A stretch of DNA of 64,000 nucleotides from Reichenbachiella agariperforans (GTDB lineage: Bacteria; Bacteroidota; Bacteroidia; Cytophagales; Cyclobacteriaceae). Each line of letters starts with the position of its first letter. The stretch's first letter is position 1. Shown piece by piece: positions 18,921-26,436 of the stretch. Where the stretch lies: positions 62,001 through 126,000 of the forward strand of contig NZ_FRAA01000003.1 in assembly GCF_900142205.1 (NCBI RefSeq). Direction: 5' to 3'. Made by a program: the position numbers and the translations under genes. The notes beneath the pieces are model-generated. The model worked only from the letters and a program-made list of their open reading frames with translations, ran no database searches and was not told where the DNA came from.

Positions 18921-20024
18921 TTAAGCTGAAACCGCCTCGTCTTGCTCAACCTTGAGCAGCGTATTCGCTATGATCTCGTTTTCGAATGGGATGTTTTCCG
19001 CTCCCTCTTTGAACATAAAGGTCAGGAAATTGAAAATATTGTTACTATAGACTAAACTAGACTGAGGCCCCATCTGGTTATATAGTTTGGTGTCACCGAT
19101 AATTTTGACCCCTTCTACCTCCACCGTTTGGTTATCCTGCGCGAGGGCTACATTACCTCCACTGGCTGTTGCCATATCTACGATAACACTACCAGCTTTC
19201 ATCGCTCTAACAGTTTTCTCTTCGATCAGTAACGGAGCCTTTCTACCAGGTATGTTCGCCGTGGTGATCACAATATCAGCCTTCATGGCTGTCTGATGGA
19301 TCAACTCCTTTTGTTTCGCAATGTACTCTTCGGACTGCTCTATGGCATAACCTCCTGCAGAGGCACTTTCTGCTGCTCCTTCTACCTCGATAAACTTAGC
19401 ACCGAGGCTTTCCACCTCTTCTTTTACCGCTGACCTCACGTCAAAGGCTTCTACCATTGCACCCAGTCGTTTTGCAGTAGCAATCGCCTGTAGTCCAGCA
19501 ACACCAGCCCCCAATACCATTACCTTCGCTGGAGGAATTGTCCCCGCAGAAGTCGTCATCATAGGCAAATACCCACCAAAATGATCTGCAGCCAAGACGA
19601 CCGCTTTGTATCCCGACAAAGACGCCAAAGAAGACAGCACATCCATAGACTGAGCAATAGACGAACGTGGCAATAGATCCAAACTAAACGCTTTGGCTTC
19701 CGCCTGTTTCAAAGCAGTCAATAGTTCCGATTCCACACGACCGTTAAACTTACCCACTATTATGGCAGACTGCTTGGTCTTTGATAGTTCATCTACCTCT
19801 ATACCGGTAGATGTAAGCAAAATATCAGCCTGTGCCAACACTTCCGCTCTAGGTGCTATTTTAGCCCCTACCTCCTCGTACATATCGTCAGAGTAGTTAG
19901 ATGCTGCACCTGCTCCACTTTCCACGAGTACCTCATAGTCTCCTTTGGTATATTTAGACACCACTTTTGGTACTAATCCTACCAGATTTTCTTCAGTACA
20001 TTTTAATACCCCTATTATCATCAC
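18921..20024 (-). CDS. pntAA: NAD(P) transhydrogenase subunit alpha part 1 (NAD-binding)
   Basis: 367 residues, soluble domain I, homologous to alanine dehydrogenase. Visible: N-terminal VLKCTEENLVGLVPKVVSKY, VESGAGAASNYSDDMYEEVGA, the nucleotide-binding fold VMVLGAGVAGLQAIATAKRLGA followed by VEAFDVRSAVKEEVESLGAKFIEV, and TTANIPGRKAPLLI. It binds NAD(H) on the cytosolic face and passes hydride to domain III. First gene of the three-gene pnt operon. MMIIG offers two adjacent ATG codons; the choice changes one residue only. Confidence 0.95.
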   Translation of the reverse strand: MMIIGVLKCTEENLVGLVPKVVSKYTKGDYEVLVESGAGAASNYSDDMYEEVGAKIAPRAEVLAQADILLTSTGIEVDELSKTKQSAIIVGKFNGRVESELLTALKQAEAKAFSLDLLPRSSIAQSMDVLSSLASLSGYKAVVLAADHFGGYLPMMTTSAGTIPPAKVMVLGAGVAGLQAIATAKRLGAMVEAFDVRSAVKEEVESLGAKFIEVEGAAESASAGGYAIEQSEEYIAKQKELIHQTAMKADIVITTANIPGRKAPLLIEEKTVRAMKAGSVIVDMATASGGNVALAQDNQTVEVEGVKIIGDTKLYNQMGPQSSLVYSNNIFNFLTFMFKEGAENIPFENEIIANTLLKVEQDEAVSA

Positions 20025-20103
20025 TGATTATTTATGTTTTTAAAAAATTCAGCATACAGCTAAAATCACATTGGGTTCGTGTTATTTTCTATCATTTGGA
20101 ATG

Positions 20104-20111
20104 CGAAGATA
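20104..20111 (-). promoter_or_regulatory. Candidate pnt operon -7 box in the 327-bp divergent gap
   Basis: On the minus strand TATCTTCG, one mismatch from TAnnTTTG, lies 80 nt before the pntAA start. The divergent gap 20025-20351 also serves the kinase gene; apart from this box and AT-rich stretches I see nothing else in it. Confidence 0.35.
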
Positions 20112-20351
20112 TGAGTTTGAAAAAAAAACTACGTAGATAATGTGTTAAATAATAAACAATTTGATAAAATCACTACCCCAGAAAAAACCTCTTCAACCCA
20201 CTAAAAATAAGCTGCACGCATAACAAAAGCGCACTATCTCTATCGATACTACTAAAAGCAAGTCACAAAAGCCTCAATATACCTGAATAAAGGGATTACA
20301 ATCACTGGCAATAAGTGCTAATTTTTTGGTAGAAAAATTGACAGGAAAACC

Positions 20352-21137
20352 ATGGCGGTCCCAATACTCATAATAGTTTTTGGCATAATTGTGATTTTAT
20401 GCATCTACTACATTCAAAACAAGAAACACAACACAATCATCTTATCTCTCAAACAAGATATCTACAAATATTATGTGAGCAAACAGTTTCAAAAAATAGA
20501 AACAGAAACCATGAATGATTTACTGTTGGACAATGACTCGGAGAGAAAAAAGATCATACATGAACTCCACGAAAACATTGGAAACAAAATCGTAGCAGCC
20601 AAAATGCAATTTGGTTCGCTCCCCCATCCTGAAATTCTGAATTCCAACCCCTACGTACAAGGGCATCTTCTACTGGATCAGGTGGTCAATGACACCCGCC
20701 AACTAGCCTATGGCATGTCTGACAAAGAATTGTCAGAATTCAACATCATGAAGTCTTTAAAACATATCAAGCATACTTTAGAACAGGAAGGAAAAATCAA
20801 ACTGGGCATCTACTTTCATGGTTTGGACAAAACGCTAAGCCATGAACTGAACCTACGACTATTCCGCATGATCCAAGAACTCATTACCAACACGCTCACC
20901 CATGCTTATGCAAGTCAAATCACTGTTCAACTCAATCGTAACGATCAAGAATTAATCCTGACCGTGGAAGATAATGGTATTGGATTTGACCCAAGACAGG
21001 TTAACTTTATCAGAGGAAACGGTATCGGACTGAAAGAAATAGAGCGAAACCTGAACCAAATCGCTGGTTCGGTATTTATTGATTCTACTCCAGGTCACGG
21101 CACTACTATCACTATTCAAATACCGCTAGCAGCATGA
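20352..21137 (+). CDS. Membrane sensor histidine kinase, NarX/HisKA_3 type, no sensor domain
   Basis: 261 residues: one N-terminal transmembrane helix (about 3-21), a short linker/coiled coil, a HisKA_3 dimerisation helix with ERKKIIHELHENIGNKI (probable phospho-His73, in ELHEN instead of the usual LHD), and HATPase_c with ELITNTLTHAYAS, DNGIGFD and GNGIGLKEI. It lacks a recognisable extracellular sensor, so the signal is probably membrane-borne or comes through a partner protein. It autophosphorylates and passes phosphate to the overlapping response regulator (ATGA overlap of 4 nt at 21134). Confidence 0.9.
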   Translation: MAVPILIIVFGIIVILCIYYIQNKKHNTIILSLKQDIYKYYVSKQFQKIETETMNDLLLDNDSERKKIIHELHENIGNKIVAAKMQFGSLPHPEILNSNPYVQGHLLLDQVVNDTRQLAYGMSDKELSEFNIMKSLKHIKHTLEQEGKIKLGIYFHGLDKTLSHELNLRLFRMIQELITNTLTHAYASQITVQLNRNDQELILTVEDNGIGFDPRQVNFIRGNGIGLKEIERNLNQIAGSVFIDSTPGHGTTITIQIPLAA

Positions 21138-21775
21138 TAAATATATTGATCGCAGACGACCATCAAGTCATAGTAGAGGGTCTAAAAGCCCTCTTATCCA
21201 ATGAAAACAGTATCCATATCGTAGGTCATGCTCATAACGGAAATGAAGTAATTGACCAACTACAGACGCAAGCGGTCAATGTAGTGCTACTCGACATCAA
21301 TATGCCTGAACTTGACGGATTGGAAACGACCAAACTGATCAGAAAAAACTACCCTTTGACTAAAGTTCTTATCCTATCCATGTACAACAAGCCAGAATTC
21401 ATCCGTAATCTAATAGAAATAGGTGCGCACGGCTATGTACTCAAGAATACGCCAAAAGACGAATTGATCACTGCTATCAAAGCAGTTCATGCAGGCGAAC
21501 AGCACTTTAGCGCGGAGGTTAAAGATACCATCATGGAAAGCCTCAAAACCAAAGGGCACGTAGGCCCAGCCTACCTTACGGACAGAGAACGTGACGTGGT
21601 GAGACTGTTAGCGGATGGATTGACGACCAACGAGATCGCTGAAAAACTATTTATCAGTACACACACTGTCGACACCCATCGAAAAAACCTCATGACCAAG
21701 CTGAATCAAAAGAATATCGCCTCACTGATCAAATATGCAGTGGAGAAAGGTTATGCTGGAGAGCAATTTAATTAG
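21134..21775 (+). CDS. NarL/FixJ-family response regulator (LuxR-type HTH)
   Basis: 213 residues. Receiver domain 1-120 with acidic pocket IADDH, phospho-acceptor Asp54 (LLDINMPELDG) and the switch LKNTPKDEL; C-terminal LuxR HTH at about 148-205 (LTDRERDVVRLLADGLTTNEIAEKLFIS, THTVDTHRKNLMTKL). Cognate regulator of the kinase it overlaps by 4 nt. Target genes are not evident; the adjacent loci are pnt and ygiQ. No obvious terminator follows; the next gene converges. Confidence 0.93.
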   Translation: MINILIADDHQVIVEGLKALLSNENSIHIVGHAHNGNEVIDQLQTQAVNVVLLDINMPELDGLETTKLIRKNYPLTKVLILSMYNKPEFIRNLIEIGAHGYVLKNTPKDELITAIKAVHAGEQHFSAEVKDTIMESLKTKGHVGPAYLTDRERDVVRLLADGLTTNEIAEKLFISTHTVDTHRKNLMTKLNQKNIASLIKYAVEKGYAGEQFN

Positions 21776-21814
21776 AGTTCGCCCATCACCTCGTATTTAC
21801 ATGATAGAAAGAGA

Positions 21815-23761
21815 CTAGCGCCTCCTTTTCTTTCTAAAAGCCTTACTCTTTGCACTGAAAGCTTTTTTCCCGTTGCTATTCTGGTGAGCCTTCTCTACGA
21901 AAGGTTGTTTTTCTAGTACATCACGAACAATCCTGCCTCCAAGTAACTTTTCTACCAAATCGCGTCTGTTCTTGTTGATTAGTTTGTCCTTGATCCGCTG
22001 CTGATACTCTTTTTTATGCCAGAAAAAGAACATGTGCTGTGCACGCTTTTCTTTCTCTGTCTTAGGTACGTACATCCGCTCCATCGTATACGGGTGAAAA
22101 CCCGAATAATAGATCACTGTAGCGACAGTCATCGGCGTAGGCGTGAAATCCTGCACCTGCTCTAGCATAAAGCCCATGTCTTTGGTCTCTGCCGCTAGGT
22201 TAGCCATATCCTCTTCCTTGCATCCTGGGTGGCTGGAAATAAAATAGGGAATCAAAGGTTGATTCAGTCCATTCTTCTTGTTGTAGAAATCATATTTCTT
22301 TTTGAAGTCATGGAAATGCTTAAAAGACGGTTTTCGCATCACACGAAGCGTATCATCTGCTGTATGCTCTGGGGCGACTTTCAATCGGCCGGATACGTGA
22401 CGCGTCACCAGTTGCTCCATGTACTCATCGATGCTGTTGTTGGCATTTTTATTATAACTCTCCACCAACAGATCGTAGCGAATCCCACTGCCCACAAATG
22501 CCTTTTTAACCTTCGGGTGCGCATCTACTTTTTTGTACAACTCTGTCATAGAACTATGGTCCGTATCCAAGTTGCTACAGATCACAGGATGTATACAGGA
22601 CGGACTCACGCATCGGTCACAGATCTCTTGCACTTTACCCTTTAGCCCATACATATTGGCAGATGGTCCACCTAAATCTGAAATATACCCCTTGAAATCA
22701 GGCATAGAAGTCACCTGATCTACTTCCTTCATCACCGACTCCTTCGACCTACTGGCTATGAATTTGCCCTGATGGGCTGATATCGTACAAAAGCTACATC
22801 CTCCAAAACATCCTCTATGCATATTGATCGAGAACTTGATCATCTCATATGCTGGTATCGGCCCACGCTTCTTATATTTTGGATGCGGCAGACGTGTATA
22901 GGGTAAATCAAACGACTGATCAATTTCAGTCTCTGTCATCGTATAATAAGGTGGGTTGATAATGACATGGTAGTCATCAGCATCCTGCACGATTCTATTG
23001 GCGTTAAGCTTGTTGGACTCCTGCTCTACATGTTTAAAATTCGAAGCGTAAGACTTTTTGTCTCGCAGACACTTTTCGTGACTATTGAGCATGATCGTTT
23101 TCCAATCCACCTCTGGCAAATCCTCTTTCCGATCTGTCAAAACACTGGTTTGTGGTATGGTCTTCAGTTGATCAAAAGGTACTCCCTTGCCCAGCAATCT
23201 AAGAAGATCACGCAAAGGCTGCTCGCCCATGCCATAAACCAGCATATCGGCTTTACTATCCACAAGAACAGACGGCATGAGCTTGTCCGACCAATAATCA
23301 TAATGTGTCACACGACGCAAACTCGCTTCCACTCCACCGATGACGATCGGTACGTCAGGATATAGCTTCTTCAGGATGTTAGAATAAGTAATCGTCGCAT
23401 AGTCTGGACGAAAGCCTGCTTCCCCACCTGGGGTATAGGCGTCATTGGATCGCTTGCGTTTGTTGGCTGTATAGTGATTCACCATAGAGTCCATACAGCC
23501 AGAGGTCACGCCAAAAAACATCTTAGGCTTCCCAAATTTCTTAAAATCGCGCAAATCATCCTGCCAATTAGGCTGAGGAATGATCCCAACTTTGTAGCCC
23601 TCACTCTCGATAATCCGTCCAATTACCGCACCACCGAATGACGGGTGATCCACATAGGCATCTCCTGAGACGATTACTACATCTAGCTCATCCCAGCCCC
23701 GTTCGAGAACTTCCTTTCTGGTGATGGGCAACCAATCCGTTATGGGTCTTTGTGCGATCAT
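21815..23761 (-). CDS. ygiQ: YgiQ-family radical SAM protein
   Basis: 648 residues, the usual size of this family. N-terminal region (RPITDWLPITRKEVLERGWDE, VSGDAYVDHPSFGGAVIGR) is the B12-binding-like YgiQ N domain; the radical SAM core follows with HRGCFGGCSFCTIS, a CxxxCxxC cluster motif, then KVAPEHTADDTLRVMRKP and PYFISSHPGC; the tail is basic (KAFRKKRRR), common in this family. It binds a [4Fe-4S] cluster and cleaves S-adenosylmethionine; the physiological substrate is unknown even in E. coli. The start is supported because the conserved N-terminal motif begins a few residues after Met1. Confidence 0.95.
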   Translation of the reverse strand: MIAQRPITDWLPITRKEVLERGWDELDVVIVSGDAYVDHPSFGGAVIGRIIESEGYKVGIIPQPNWQDDLRDFKKFGKPKMFFGVTSGCMDSMVNHYTANKRKRSNDAYTPGGEAGFRPDYATITYSNILKKLYPDVPIVIGGVEASLRRVTHYDYWSDKLMPSVLVDSKADMLVYGMGEQPLRDLLRLLGKGVPFDQLKTIPQTSVLTDRKEDLPEVDWKTIMLNSHEKCLRDKKSYASNFKHVEQESNKLNANRIVQDADDYHVIINPPYYTMTETEIDQSFDLPYTRLPHPKYKKRGPIPAYEMIKFSINMHRGCFGGCSFCTISAHQGKFIASRSKESVMKEVDQVTSMPDFKGYISDLGGPSANMYGLKGKVQEICDRCVSPSCIHPVICSNLDTDHSSMTELYKKVDAHPKVKKAFVGSGIRYDLLVESYNKNANNSIDEYMEQLVTRHVSGRLKVAPEHTADDTLRVMRKPSFKHFHDFKKKYDFYNKKNGLNQPLIPYFISSHPGCKEEDMANLAAETKDMGFMLEQVQDFTPTPMTVATVIYYSGFHPYTMERMYVPKTEKEKRAQHMFFFWHKKEYQQRIKDKLINKNRRDLVEKLLGGRIVRDVLEKQPFVEKAHQNSNGKKAFSAKSKAFRKKRRR

Positions 23762-23765
23762 AATG

Positions 23766-23773
23766 CAAAGGTA
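23766..23773 (-). promoter_or_regulatory. -7 promoter box of ygiQ, probably leaderless transcript
   Basis: On the minus strand TACCTTTG, an exact TAnnTTTG match, ends only 4 nt before the ATG (TACCTTTGCATTATG). Transcription would begin at or very near the start codon. No TTG at ideal -33 spacing. Confidence 0.5.
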
Positions 23774-23883
23774 GTGAAGTAATCAAGAAAGTAAGGCTAT
23801 TGAGTCTATCCCAAAGTAGATATAGTAGACTCCTGACATCTAAGAGCATCGTAAATCAATACCTAAGAAAAATACCTATTCCT

Positions 23884-23908
23884 ATAAATACGTGAATCCC
23901 GTATTTAT
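23884..23908 (+). promoter_or_regulatory. Inverted repeat upstream of small ORF
   Basis: ATAAATACG (23884-23892) and CGTATTTAT (23900-23908) are perfect 9-bp arms around a 7-nt spacer, 52 nt upstream of the small ORF. No T tract, so a protein-binding site is more likely than a terminator. Confidence 0.4.
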
Positions 23909-23960
23909 TTTAATCTTAGAATTAAACAATTTCGTATAGAAATAATCAAATAACACAGCT

Positions 23961-24044
23961 ATGAAAATGTTAAAGAAATCTATTCTATTCTATACCATTT
24001 TGTTGAAAGTATTGCCAGTAATGCTCTACTTGATCTTAGTATAA
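23961..24044 (+). CDS. Predicted 27-residue single-helix membrane peptide
   Basis: Short ORF beginning MKMLKKSILFY and ending LYLILV before TAA: a basic N-terminus followed by about 20 hydrophobic residues, that is, a single transmembrane helix with positive-inside topology. It is preceded by a 9-bp inverted repeat and followed 7 nt after its stop by a hairpin with T tract pointing the same way, which together outline a small independent unit. No homologue is recognised from memory. The alternatives are a regulatory RNA occupying the same unit, or chance. No Shine-Dalgarno is seen, as is normal here. Confidence 0.45.
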   Translation: MKMLKKSILFYTILLKVLPVMLYLILV

Positions 24045-24051
24045 TCAGCTA

Positions 24052-24086
24052 TTGACTCTCCCTAGTGGGAGATGTCAACTTTTTTC
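24052..24086 (+). terminator. Intrinsic terminator after the 27-residue ORF
   Basis: TTGAC (24052-24056) pairs with GTCAA (24074-24078) and CTCCC with GGGAG inside, closed by a TAGT loop; CTTTTTTC follows. The T tract exists only on the plus strand, so it does not serve the LacI gene. Confidence 0.7.
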
Positions 24087-25146
24087 AACCCACCACCTCT
24101 TCTGGTTCCTCCCTGTAGGAATTAGCAAAGCGCAAGTTTTCCTTAGAAACCACCTCCAGCGGCATGTATTGATACTGCTTGATGGGAGCATTTGCGATGA
24201 GTTGTTTATACAGCACCTGAACACTTAGATTGCCCTGTAGATTCGGATTTTGATCTATAATAAAATCCACATGACCGTTTTCCAGTGGCGCAATATTCTC
24301 TTTGACTAAATCATACCCTACAATACGTTTTTTACGCGCAAGATTGGATTCATCTATCATCGATACGATCTGATAGGATCGAGAATTAGGCACAAACAAG
24401 TGCATCCCCTCTCCTTTGATGGAATTCAAAACCTCTGTCAGCTTTACTTGATTCTCTACATTGATCTCATGGATCCGTCCAGCATTCCAACCTTGATCCA
24501 CATAGTACTGACGAAACCCATCGATACGTTCATCAATCGTCTTGTTGAGGCTATCAAAATCCGTATATTTCAAAATCCATGCATCATGTCCTTCACCATA
24601 ACCATAATTGAGCAATCGAGCAGCTAGATAGCCACTCTGCACAGAATCCTGACCTATGAAGGCCAATGGTGCAACCTCTTCCAAGTTAGAATCCACAAAA
24701 ACGAACGGAATAGCCTTAGACTTCAATCGCCCACAGATATCGGTAGCTTCCTCTTCCATCAAGGGAGCTAAAATCACTGCATCAGGCTCACCATCAATAG
24801 CCATGGCCGCTTTAGTCAAAAAAGACCCTTGGTTACTTCTATCAAAGGGGTAAAACTTAAGCACCATCCCTAGCGACTCATACTCTTCAGCAGACTGTTC
24901 GATCCCTTGGCGTTGAGTCTTCCAATAATCATTGTCCAAGGGTAGTATTACAGCGATTTGATACACCTTATTGAGCTTCAGATTACGCGCAAATACATTA
25001 GTAGTGTAGTTCCCTTCTTTGGCAATTTTGAGTACTAAATCTTTAGTAGCCTCTGCCACCTCTCCTCTTTTGTGCAACACGCGATCGACCGTCCCCACAG
25101 ACACGCCAGCTTGTCTGGCGATTTCCTTGATGGTAATTCTTTTCAT
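24085..25146 (-). CDS. LacI-family transcriptional regulator, probable KDG-module repressor
   Basis: 353 residues from the ATG at 25146, chosen because the canonical HTH begins at once (MKRITIKEIARQAGVSVGTVDRVLHKRGEVAEAT); a longer frame to 25194 would add an unrelated hydrophobic stretch. Residues 1-50 form the LacI HTH and hinge; the rest is a periplasmic-binding-protein-like ligand domain (YQIAVILPLDNDYWKTQRQG, FVFVDSNLEEVAPLAFIGQDS, KKRIVGYDLVKENI). It is divergent from kdgK with two palindromic CGTGTTCG-type sites in the shared gap, so it likely represses that operon and releases on a sugar-acid ligand. Ligand identity is inference. Confidence 0.88.
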   Translation of the reverse strand: MKRITIKEIARQAGVSVGTVDRVLHKRGEVAEATKDLVLKIAKEGNYTTNVFARNLKLNKVYQIAVILPLDNDYWKTQRQGIEQSAEEYESLGMVLKFYPFDRSNQGSFLTKAAMAIDGEPDAVILAPLMEEEATDICGRLKSKAIPFVFVDSNLEEVAPLAFIGQDSVQSGYLAARLLNYGYGEGHDAWILKYTDFDSLNKTIDERIDGFRQYYVDQGWNAGRIHEINVENQVKLTEVLNSIKGEGMHLFVPNSRSYQIVSMIDESNLARKKRIVGYDLVKENIAPLENGHVDFIIDQNPNLQGNLSVQVLYKQLIANAPIKQYQYMPLEVVSKENLRFANSYREEPEEVVG

Positions 25147-25179
25147 TGAGCCAAAGATGAAAAAAAAGATTGAAATAAT

Positions 25180-25209
25180 TTGGAGCATCCTCAAATAATA
25201 TTACATTTG
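25180..25209 (+). promoter_or_regulatory. Promoter of the kdgK-pfk-kdgA operon (Bacteroidota consensus)
   Basis: TTG at 25180-25182, 19-nt spacer, TACATTTG at 25202-25209: a full match to TTG-N19-TAnnTTTG, the best in the window. Points at kdgK (start 25312), leaving a leader of about 95 nt containing the operators. Confidence 0.75.
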
Positions 25210-25216
25210 TGAACAT

Positions 25217-25232
25217 TCGTGTTCGTACACGA
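25217..25232. promoter_or_regulatory. Operator 1 (LacI-type), overlapping transcription start
   Basis: TCGTGTTCGTACACGA is a 16-bp palindrome with one mismatched pair, starting 8 nt after the -7 box, so a bound repressor would block initiation. It shares the CGTGTTCG half-site with operator 2. Confidence 0.65.
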
Positions 25233-25272
25233 TGCAATCACCCTTCAATCGAAGGGCTTTTTTAGGAGGGCC

Positions 25273-25290
25273 ACCGTGTTCGAACACGGT
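25273..25290. promoter_or_regulatory. Operator 2 (LacI-type), perfect palindrome in the leader
   Basis: ACCGTGTTCGAACACGGT is a perfect 18-bp palindrome with the central CG of LacI-family operators. Its centre is 57 bp from that of operator 1, and it ends 21 nt before the kdgK ATG. Confidence 0.7.
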
Positions 25291-25311
25291 AATTTGAAAA
25301 CATTTAATATT

Positions 25312-26352
25312 ATGAAAAAAGTTGTAACATTCGGAGAGATAATGCTAAGACTAGCACCACAAGGATTTTTGAGATTTTCTCAAGCCAATTCTTTCGATGT
25401 AGTCTATGGTGGTGGTGAATCTAACGTGGCTGTCTCATTGGCCAACTACGGAGTACCTGTTGATTTCGTAACAAGATTACCAAAGAATGATATCGGCGAG
25501 TGCGCATTGATGGAAATGCGTAAAAGAGGTGTAAACACCGACAAAATTGTATTCGGTGGCGACCGATTAGGCATCTACTTCCTAGAGACTGGTGCAGTCA
25601 GTAGAGGAAGCAAGGTAGTCTATGATAGAGCGCATTCATCTATGTCTGAAATCACTGCAGGCATGATCGATTGGAAGGAAGTGTTTGATGGAGCAGAGTG
25701 GTTCCACTGGACAGGAATCACTCCTGCTATTTCTCAAGGAGCAGCAGATGCATGTCTAGAAGCCGTCAAAGTAGCAAGCGAAATGGGGATCACCATCTCT
25801 ACTGACCTTAACTACAGAGCAAAATTATGGAAGTACGGTGGAGACCGTGAGTCTATCATGACAGAGTTGACTTCATACTGTGATGTCATCCTCGGAAACG
25901 AAGAAGATGCAGAAATGCACTTTGGCATCAAGCCAGAAGGCGTATCTGTACAGACAGAAGGACACAACGTCAAGGCGGAAGCTTTCCTATCTGTATGTCA
26001 ACAAATGATGGAGAAATTCCCGAAAGCAAAGAAAGTAATCACTACGCTCAGAGGTTCGATCTCTGCATCACACAACACATGGGCGGGCGTATTGTATGAT
26101 GGCAAAACCATGCTAGAGACACGTCAGTATCAAATCACAGATATCGTGGATAGAGTAGGTGGTGGTGACTCATTCATGGGTGGATTGATCTACGGATTGT
26201 TGAAATACCCAGAAGATGATCAAAACGCACTTGATTTTGCGGTAGCTGCATCATGCTTGAAACACACGATCAAAGGTGACGCTAACTTAGTCACTGTAGA
26301 CGAAGTAGAAAAACTAATGGGTGGCGATGCCTCAGGCAGAGTCGCTAGATAA
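25312..26352 (+). CDS. kdgK: 2-keto-3-deoxygluconate kinase (PfkB family)
   Basis: 346 residues from the ATG at 25312 (MKKVVTFGEIMLRLAPQGF). PfkB-family sugar kinase: N-terminal YGGGESNVAVSLANYG substrate-binding glycines and the C-terminal signature VDRVGGGDSFMGGLIYGLL with catalytic Asp. The GEIMLRLAPQGFLRF start and YGGGESNVA are typical of Bacteroidota KdgK. It phosphorylates 2-keto-3-deoxygluconate to KDPG with ATP in the cytosol. KDPG aldolase in the same operon supports the assignment. Transcribed from the LacI-controlled promoter; a strong hairpin follows before the next gene. Confidence 0.92.
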   Translation: MKKVVTFGEIMLRLAPQGFLRFSQANSFDVVYGGGESNVAVSLANYGVPVDFVTRLPKNDIGECALMEMRKRGVNTDKIVFGGDRLGIYFLETGAVSRGSKVVYDRAHSSMSEITAGMIDWKEVFDGAEWFHWTGITPAISQGAADACLEAVKVASEMGITISTDLNYRAKLWKYGGDRESIMTELTSYCDVILGNEEDAEMHFGIKPEGVSVQTEGHNVKAEAFLSVCQQMMEKFPKAKKVITTLRGSISASHNTWAGVLYDGKTMLETRQYQITDIVDRVGGGDSFMGGLIYGLLKYPEDDQNALDFAVAASCLKHTIKGDANLVTVDEVEKLMGGDASGRVAR

Positions 26353-26363
26353 TATCTCCTAGA

Positions 26364-26421
26364 TGGGGGCTGGTGTTTGATTGCATAGTACTTCGGTACA
26401 GAATCCAGCCCCCCATTTTTT
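26364..26421 (+). terminator. Terminator or attenuator between kdgK and the PFK homologue
   Basis: TGGGGGCTGG (26364-26373) pairs with CCAGCCCCCCA (26405-26415, one extra C) and runs into six T. The GC-rich stem inside an apparent operon probably lowers expression of the downstream genes relative to kdgK. Confidence 0.7.
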
Positions 26422-26436
26422 CACCCCACACCTAAT

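Noticed and set aside
22229-22645. Plus-strand open frame inside ygiQ
   Set aside because: Antisense to the radical SAM gene; composition is that of a mirrored coding strand and no start context or partner gene is present.
24052-24086. Terminator of the LacI gene
   Set aside because: The T tract is present only on the plus strand; on the minus strand the hairpin is preceded by A and followed by no T run.
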